A stretch of DNA of 64,000 bases, taken from positions 186,001 to 250,000 of the forward strand of contig JALECJ010000256.1 in the NCBI GenBank assembly GCA_023515745.1, written 5' to 3'. The notes beneath the pieces are model-generated. The model was not told the DNA's origin. It did no database searches and worked only from the letters and a program-made list of their open reading frames with translations. Shown here one piece after another: positions 57,901 through 64,000 of the stretch (position 1 is the first letter of the stretch; each line of letters opens with the position of its first letter). The DNA is from Amoeboaphelidium protococcarum (lineage: Eukaryota > Aphelidiomycota > Aphelidea). Both the position numbers and the translations under genes were made by a program.

Positions 57901-58468
57901 GACGTGGCTTTGACATTAAAATACTGTTAACTTTCAGTCCGACTAGACGCATTTTCTATGACGCCACCGAAGGAATTATAACAAACCAAGTGATTAGAGA
58001 CATGGTGATAATCAACAGGAGAATGATCAAGAGGATAACCGCACAACATTTTCTTCTGTACCAAGGCCGTCTACCGCCATATTTAACAGCTTTATCTTTT
58101 TTACGACGCGAAGTCTTATTGCCATTAGTATCATTGTCGCCACCTTCTACGTCCTACTGCTTTATGATATCCGGATATGATGACAGAAAAGGTGTAGATT
58201 CTGTGTAATCCTGTTCGTTTTGATCGATAGCAGAGAAAATCTAATCAGCAGAATCGGTGCCTTACAACTACTATGTACTACTACTTTGCATATCATTATT
58301 ATTAAACCGCCTTCCAAGCCTCCCACGACTACCAAATGATCTCAAGTCTTCAGTGTCGTCGAACAATGATGATTTCCCTCCCTGATTTCCTGTACTAGCC
58401 ATATTGTCACCAAACAAATCTGAGCCATCAGTCTACCCAAGTGGATCAATAAACTCTTCATCAGCCAT
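54935..58468 (-). CDS. DUF3712-type vacuolar membrane protein (Tag1/YLR173W-like)
   Basis: 1177 residues, single exon. A cytoplasmic N-terminus of about 160 residues (acidic start 'ADEEFIDPLGQ', then Ser/Gln-rich) leads to one membrane helix, 'CCAVILLIILLLIITMSLITWFVII'. The remaining 970 residues are a long lumenal array of beta-rich units with LEA2/DUF3712-like phrases ('RPSSVALRMNVTLEGLGAA', 'VEFNKDIKLTGM', 'ITLVGGLLSYQTL'). Many N-x-S/T sites are present (for example NVT, NWT, NST). In fungi such proteins sit in the vacuolar membrane; one is linked to ending autophagy. I infer the same location here. The family is mainly fungal, which bears on the taxonomy. Confidence 0.82.
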
Positions 58469-58962
58469 TATAACGTCTTCACCCAATTTTATATACTAAC
58501 TATGAGAAGAATAAGGTAATCAGACTAATTTATTCGGATATTCAGACAATTAAGAGTAAGTCAAGTGTAAGGAAGAAGACGACCGGTAATGAATCGCTAA
58601 TCACCACGAAATCAGGAGTGACGCGTCACGCGTTTTAAAGAGTATCGGACATTGTTGTGTGAGTTTTTACATGCAGTCGATAACTCGGAAGACCTTTGGC
58701 AATGTACAATAATTGGTCTGATTTCGATAACTAGCTATGTACAGAACGCTGTGGACATCTATTTTTGGTAGTAAGCATTGATGAACTTAATGTGACACAC
58801 AAGATAAATGACCGATAAATGCTCAGCCAATCAGCGTAGCAACCAGACTTTAATGACACTCCTTGAATCACTTTAACTTTTGATTTGTATTTCTTAAGTT
58901 TTCGATTTTATACAGGAAAAAATAGCTAATATCTGAATTATTAAAGATAAAAAGCACGTATC
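58469..58962. promoter_or_regulatory. Divergent promoter with two ACGCGT boxes
   Basis: 494 bases between the DUF3712 gene and the SANT gene. Two ACGCGT hexamers, 58621-58626 and 58628-58633, lie one base apart (the block reads ACGCGTCACGCGT). Paired MCB-like boxes are typical of G1/S promoters in fungi. No gene seen. Confidence 0.45.
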
Positions 58963-60044
58963 ATGTCCACTCTTAGTGATAAGGTAGAGTTTTTGGATTA
59001 TCTACAGTTGCACCTGAGCCGCAAGAGATATAAGTAGCTCAAAAGACTGCTGGTTGATGAGTATTCGGCCTTTGTGGCTTAGCGTCAGAATTCCTCGGTG
59101 GTTTCATAATAACATGCTACTATTTCCACCTCCTCTCATCAAGCATCGCTCAAATCAGAATCTAAGCCTGTGAAGAAGTCTGTAGCCACCAAAGATTCTG
59201 CATCAGAGGTTGACGTGAAATAGCATCAAACACCTCAGCGGAAACGGAGTGCTGAGTCTGATGATATTAATAATGGAGCAGTTACGTTGTAAACTCCTTA
59301 GAGTATTGTTGGAAAGAGGCAGAAGAAAGAGATTACTTCCGATACTGAGCTGGATGGGGATACAGTAGAAAATGAAAATGTCAGACATCTGAGAAAGCGG
59401 TCAATATAACAGTTCCCTCCGACACCACCAAAGAGTACGCGCGCCACTCCTGCTAAAGATGAGCCATTTAGTAGCGATGAATGTGATGGTGATGATGATG
59501 ATAATGAAGAAGATTGCGATTTAACGGATGGTGGTGATGTTTTAGTAGTGATTGTATGCGTGATGACAATGCGTCTCTATAGTTACAAGTTGTTAAATAT
59601 GGCAGCTCTGTTGTTAGTGGATCATAGCAGAAGAAGTACATTCCTCTGGCATAGAGACGGAAAGACAACCCTTAACTGAGTATTACTGCTTTTGAACTCG
59701 CCAATGAGTACAATGAGATATACCCAGAGATTGAATAGGAGCCTCATCCTCGCAATCATTATGGTTTTTGGAATGAGCAACGTGAACAGCTATAATTTCA
59801 CTTGAGGAATGGTAAAAATCCTAGAGAAATTGCACCATTGCTGGGTAGAACATAGACTGCAGTTGTGAGACAAATGGCGCAAATTGCTAGAGCGGAAAAA
59901 AGGTTATTTGATTAGACCATTAAATATAAACTCAGTTTGGAAGACCCTGAGAGGCTGTAACGTCTATACGATATTTAAGACCTTCAGGAAGAGGAAAATG
60001 GGAAAAGAGCATTAAGCTAAATGTTTTAAAGTGTTTTCTTTTGA
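58963..60044 (+). CDS. SANT/Myb-like domain protein
   Basis: Two exons, 58963-59538 and 59583-60044, joined by a 44-nt GTTTTA...CTATAG intron (phase 0), giving 345 residues; without splicing the frame is lost. The N-terminal half is basic and low-complexity with 'KRSAESDD', a Pro-Thr-rich segment ('FPPTPPKSTR') and an acidic run. The C-terminal half has a helix-turn-helix-like SANT motif, 'FWNEQREQLQFHLRNG-x-NPREIAPLLGRTQTAV', with the expected Trp and 'LGRT' third helix. It may be a DNA-binding or chromatin protein. The intron junction was inferred from frame continuity and should be checked with RNA. Confidence 0.65.
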
Positions 60045-60160
60045 TCTGATGTATTCAATTTTAATATAACCTGAATTCATGGTGTTTTTATATACGCGTT
60101 TTCATCTCTTTTTGTTAAGGTGACTGACTGCAAGATACGCGCAGTCTCAAAATCAAGTCA

Positions 60161-61555
60161 ATGAGAGAATTCTATCGAGTTGTGTATCGCTTGAAACCGG
60201 GCAAGGGTGGCGATGGAGCGGTCCATTTTGCGCGTTAGCCGTTTCAGAGAATGGCGCCTCCCGATGGTGGTAATGGTAATAGTGGTGGTGATATAATTGT
60301 GAATGTTGTGGGTGGTGATGGCTAAAACTACGCGTCTGATTTGCGTATGCTCACCAGTCGATTTGGTGGTCACTTTTCAATAATTAAATCTGGTGTTGGA
60401 GGGAAAGGTACTCATACTAGAGGTAAAGGCGCGCGTGGTGAAGACACCATCATAAATGTGCCGAAGGGTACACTTATACGCGAGGTGAACAATAGCGATG
60501 CTCAGAGATCTATATGGATAGACACGAATCATCCGCTCGTGCCACCTGGAGCTTAGTTTGTTGTGGCTAGAGGAGGCACTGGTGGTAGAGGCAATTATTC
60601 GTTCAATTCCCATAGATTAGAGAATTAATAGCTGGTAAAGGAATCATAATCACATCCTGAATTTGTTAATACGTTATTAAAGTAAAGTAATATTCACAAT
60701 CCATTCAGCTGGGCAACGAAAGGCCAAGAGTCTGCAGATATATTGGCACGGAGATAATGGTCGGATAATGAAAAAATTCAATCTGTTGATCTGGCATTTG
60801 AGACCAAATTGGTTGGTGATGTTGGCCTGATAGGACTCCCTAATGCTGGAAAGAGCTCATTCATGGAAGCCGTATGTCCTGGTCGAAATCCAGCTATGAA
60901 GTTGAAAGAGAATGGCATTGGGGTAAAGTCTGGTGTTGGAGATTACGCGTTCACAACTCTGACAGCTCGATTAGGCTCTGTACAAATCCCTGGGCTGGAT
61001 TGTAAATTCAAAATTACAGATCTACCTGGTCTGATTAAAGATGCATCAAAAGGCAAAGGACTCGGGTTGGATTTTCTCAAGCATGCTGAAAGATGTCGAC
61101 TGCTGGTTTACATGTTGGATTGCACCAGAGAGGATTTAGTTGGTGATTTTCGTACTCTTAAGCATGAAGTGGATGCGTACTTTGACAATCTGAATTACAG
61201 TGGCTATTCATGGCAACTTTAAAGCAAGTCACATTAGAATTATGTTCTCATTCTGGCTAACAAGTGCGATCTTATTGACAGCGGTGACGTGAGTTTGACT
61301 CCGCAGTACCAGCAATTATCTTAATTCTGCTCAGATTAGAACTATACATTATGTCCCGTGTCAGCCAAGATGAATATCAATTTAAAAGATGCCGTCTAAT
61401 AGATATATACACTCCTCCAGTAGAGTCATCAAAGGGAATAAGAGTATTGGGATCAATGGAGGCAAAAGAATGAAGAAGACGGAGTTGATTTGAAATACGT
61501 ATGGACCACCGATCCATCTATAGTACGTAATGTTTGCAGCATAAAACTACTTTGA
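60161..61555 (+). CDS. MTG2: Obg-family mitochondrial GTPase MTG2
   Basis: 464 residues, single exon. The N-terminal Obg fold is Gly-rich ('KPGKGGDGAVHFAR', 'APPDGGNGNSGGDI', 'GARGEDTIINVPKGTLI'). The G domain has G1 GLPNAGKSS, G3 DLPGLI and G4 NKCD, plus the family's 'AFTTLTARLG' and 'KGKGLGLDFLKHAERC'. Eukaryotic members (MTG2/GTPBP5) assemble the mitochondrial large ribosomal subunit on the inner membrane. No clear targeting peptide precedes MREFYRVV, so an upstream exon may be missing. An insert of about 80 residues separates the Obg and G domains. Confidence 0.92.
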
Positions 61556-61769
61556 TGAATACAAATTCACTAGAACTATCATTTGAGCTCTCCTTATTAA
61601 TCTCCTGTAGCCAATCCGTTACGCGTGTCACCATACAGGCGTATGTAACCGTGAGAAAATCTTAGGAAGTTTGTCGATCATCGTTTCTAATTGTCGCGCT
61701 CTCTCTCTCACTCTTTCTATCATCAAAACTTTCATATTCAACCACCTGCACAGTAGCCCCGGCACGAGT

Positions 61770-63065
61770 ATGACACGAAAAAGTTTGAAAGTAGTTGCCT
61801 TGTTAGCCGTCACCTCTATATGCTATGGAATATATAAGCGCGCTTTGAGGAGATACAGCGATGTTCCACCAGGTATTATATCATGCTCAATTTTTTTTTG
61901 AATACCGATATATCGTTAATTCAACTCATAAGTATGTGTAGGAAGATAATGTGAGGTGAAGAATCAAAGCATATACTTTAGCTGGAAGACTCCTAGGCGG
62001 AGACATAAGAGACTGAATACTACTAACTAAATGCCGACTGTGATATTTATTCCGAGTACTCACCTGGGATGCTCCTCCTGGTTCCATGCTCAGCGATAAC
62101 TGGCAAAGTTTGGCATTCCGTCCATCACTTTTGATAGATGTGGCCACGGTCTATCTTCATATGGAAATAACTCCCAGGGGGTATCGCTGATGGATGAGGT
62201 GGAAATATATGACGAGATGTTGTTCATTCTCGGTGTTATAGAACCGTACATCATCTGCGGTCATATGGACGCATCTATTATTGCTTTATCGATGGCGATG
62301 AGAAATATGCATCGTTTACAGCAATTAATACTCGTTGAGCCTACTCTATCCTCATCCTTATAAGAACCTAATTATTTATTGAAGATTACATAGTCTGCCT
62401 CTGTCGCAGTCAACGACGCGATAGTGTTTACTGGAGTGTTCGATATTATACACTCACTGGGTCAATTATTCTAAAACTTCAGGCTCGAGTATCCAGACAA
62501 GATTTACACTCCGAATACTTTGTAGCAGTTATAGTAGTAGTAAACTCCTACGGTTGCATCTGGATATACTTCAATGTCTGTAAGCCCGGAGTTGACGTTT
62601 AAAGATAATCACCATCGGACTAGCCAGTCAATTCAGTCTGGCATAAAGTAAGACCGAAATCTATTTGAAAGTGCCTTTAGTGCGTATAACACTTTCTGCA
62701 CCCCTTAAGATTAGCAGTTGATTAGAAGAGACATTTACTAGCACATGATTCCACATAACTATTTGGCTCTGCGTCCGATTGTGTCTAATTGCGATTCGAA
62801 AGTTGCCATATTGTAATAGCGTGAAATTATGGCTTAGTTTGAAAGTTACATGGATGATATTGAATCTCAGATGTAGATTTCCATTCGATTATTTAAAAGT
62901 GGAGTGCAGACGACATTATGGGCCAGCTTCCTACAAAATAATACAGTACCTGATGAGTTACTGTCATTGGCAGAGACTCAAGTTGATGAAGAATGTTCCC
63001 CTTTGTCAATGTGCTGGAGTAGTGTTTTGATTAAATATTTGGTAGATTCCTGCATAGAATCGTGA
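61770..63065 (+). CDS. Alpha/beta hydrolase-fold protein with altered nucleophile elbow
   Basis: Two exons, 61770-61872 and 61942-63065; the 69-nt intron rejoins phase 1 exactly. 408 residues. An N-terminal hydrophobic helix (about 5-22) suggests membrane anchoring. The fold is clear: 'VIFIPSTHLGCSSWFHAQ' (oxyanion loop region) and 'PSITFDRCGHGLSS', with 'MLFILGVIEPYIICGHMDAS' at the nucleophile strand. The usual G-x-S-x-G elbow reads G-H-M-D-A here, so the Ser/Asp nucleophile is missing at its normal place. Either the enzyme has lost catalysis or uses the neighbouring Asp. The C-terminal region ends in an acidic helix. Confidence 0.75.
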
Positions 63066-63127
63066 ACAAGATATCTTTTATAGAGCATATGTGTATTTAA
63101 TGTTACTAATAAATTACAGTCACGTAT

Positions 63128-64000
63128 TCATAGTTTGCTTTGAGGTTGTAAAGTTGATTACAACTGATCAGATAAAGCAATCTTACCGCGTTTAATGTAC
63201 ATCTCAGAGTTCTTGCGCAATGATTTCTGATCATAGTAATAGTTGACCATAAAACCATAAGACTCTTATTAGCCTTTAAGACCCAGATTAGCTCCGGGAT
63301 TGATTTAGTAAATCATGGCGCCGTTTTTTAAATGGAAATTGGCTACAGGGTCCAGAACACGTCCTTTGTTTGGAGATGATGCTTTGGAGGTGTCTTTGCG
63401 ACGGCAAAGGAATTGAAGAACAGATTACTCATTAGCATCATCCGCTTTCACGTTCTATGCCAGCGATGGTATTGGAGACAGAGTACAGAAATGCTGTAAT
63501 CCAGGAAGAGACCGGCTAAGTTCGTCCACGGCGCGCATAATCATCTCATGTCCCAAATCTACCCCACTCAATCCGGCGAGAGTGGAGTTGATACTATAGA
63601 ACATTGCCCATTGCATTTATCGCTCATTTTGATTAAGATTCTACGCGTCACTATTAGCTTAAATTATAGAGTCGATAGAGGTGGCAACATTCTCCGTGAG
63701 AGCTACATTGACAAAGCAGAGTATCTGAGACGGCCAGTCCTTGTGTGTCAGTGCAAATACTCGACGACAATTGGCTAATCGCCTCGCAGCATCTTGATCA
63801 GATCTGACCTTATGAACTTTCTCAAATTCGACAAGTTGTTACTACACATAATTCACACTCTGTAAATGCTATGCTATATAACTATATCAAAGTGATACCT
63901 TTAAACCGAGAGCTGAGTCTTGAGTGACACGGATAGTCTTCAAATTAGAGGAGCGAAATTCCACTTAAAACTTTGAGAGGAGTCGCTGACTGAGTTGAGA
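63128..64000 (-). CDS. MLYCD: Malonyl-CoA decarboxylase, 5' truncated by the window
   Basis: The C-terminal 278 codons are present in complement(63128-63859, 63899-64000); the 39-nt intron (63860-63898) is needed because the unspliced frame hits TGA. Family segments: 'RRVFALTHKDWP', 'ILCFVNVALTENVATSID', 'AMFYSINSTLAGLSGVDLG' (CoA/active site), 'FCTLSPIPSL', 'VLDPVANFHLKNGA' and 'MVNYYYD'. The last residues are Gln-Ser-Lys-Leu, a peroxisomal targeting signal (PTS1), as in mammalian MLYCD. An in-frame TAA lies 12 codons before TGA, so the SKL tail exists only under the altered code. The enzyme breaks malonyl-CoA to acetyl-CoA, controlling fatty-acid oxidation. Confidence 0.92.

Noticed and set aside
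1-64000. Ciliate origin, suggested by the TAR=Gln code
   Set aside because: Gene content (DUF3712, verprolin, URA4-type dihydroorotase, DBF4, KIAA0930) and chromosome-like gene arrangement favour an opisthokont; the code alone is not decisive.
1-64000. CRISPR arrays, operons, prokaryotic promoters
   Set aside because: No regularly spaced direct repeats; genes are individually promoted with spliceosomal introns.

Overview
This is a gene-dense eukaryotic nuclear fragment that uses a non-standard genetic code. In almost every recognisable gene TAA and TAG lie in frame at conserved glutamine positions, and every gene ends at TGA. Clear cases are the invariant Gln residues of adenylosuccinate synthetase (one TAG, one TAA), the Gln finger of a TBC Rab-GAP (TAG) and the first residue of the MSH6 PIP box (TAG). 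All coding calls here read TAA/TAG as Gln. Introns are few, short (39 to about 70 nt) and GT-AG, intergenic gaps are mostly a few hundred bases, and genes lie on both strands. Gene content (single-function URA4-type dihydroorotase, a DUF3712 vacuolar membrane protein, verprolin/WIP, DBF4, VPS25, KIAA0930 family) points to an opisthokont near the base of fungi. An aphelid-like organism would fit, but that is inference.

Left part (1-6.6 kb): the 3' part of a membrane RING-H2 gene, a tRNA-Met(CAT), then an apparent compound mobile element. About 40 bp after the tRNA comes an intact pogo-type Tc1/mariner transposase (1175-2350), then an unexplained 1-kb stretch, then an intact 759-residue Fanzor (eukaryotic TnpB-like RNA-guided nuclease, 3345-5624). 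A 10-bp inverted repeat including TA lies at 1110 and 5729. This is the most interesting system in the window. A decayed gene fragment follows.

Middle (6.6-36 kb): eIF5, ADP/ATP carrier, VPS25, a NYN-LOTUS RNA-binding nuclease-like protein, NHP2, adenylosuccinate synthetase, a secreted Ser/Thr-stalk protein, a small SH3 protein, a gamma-carbonic-anhydrase-like hexapeptide protein, a multidomain FKBP-TPR immunophilin, a short unknown gene, a type I membrane protein, verprolin, an ABCG half transporter, an unknown Gln-rich protein, a RanBP2-zinc-finger protein, URA4, a Cys-rich secreted protein, MSH6, an unknown protein and MPP10.

Right part (36-64 kb): a 1.3-kb region with a strong hairpin and a decayed coding relic, three membrane proteins of unknown role, a possible REC114-like meiotic protein, DBF4, an alpha-helical repeat-like protein, a KIAA0930 homologue, a DEP-domain protein, ribose-5-phosphate isomerase, a TBC Rab-GAP, an anomalous GC-rich region with internal repeats, a 1177-residue DUF3712 vacuolar protein, a SANT-like protein, the Obg GTPase MTG2, a divergent alpha/beta hydrolase and the 3' part of malonyl-CoA decarboxylase, whose peroxisomal SKL tail appears only when an in-frame TAA is read through.

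The genes are mostly ordinary housekeeping functions and do not form one pathway. Several relate to DNA replication, repair and ribosome production (MSH6, DBF4, MPP10, NHP2), and ACGCGT, the MluI cell-cycle box core, is frequent in the window, including upstream of MSH6.
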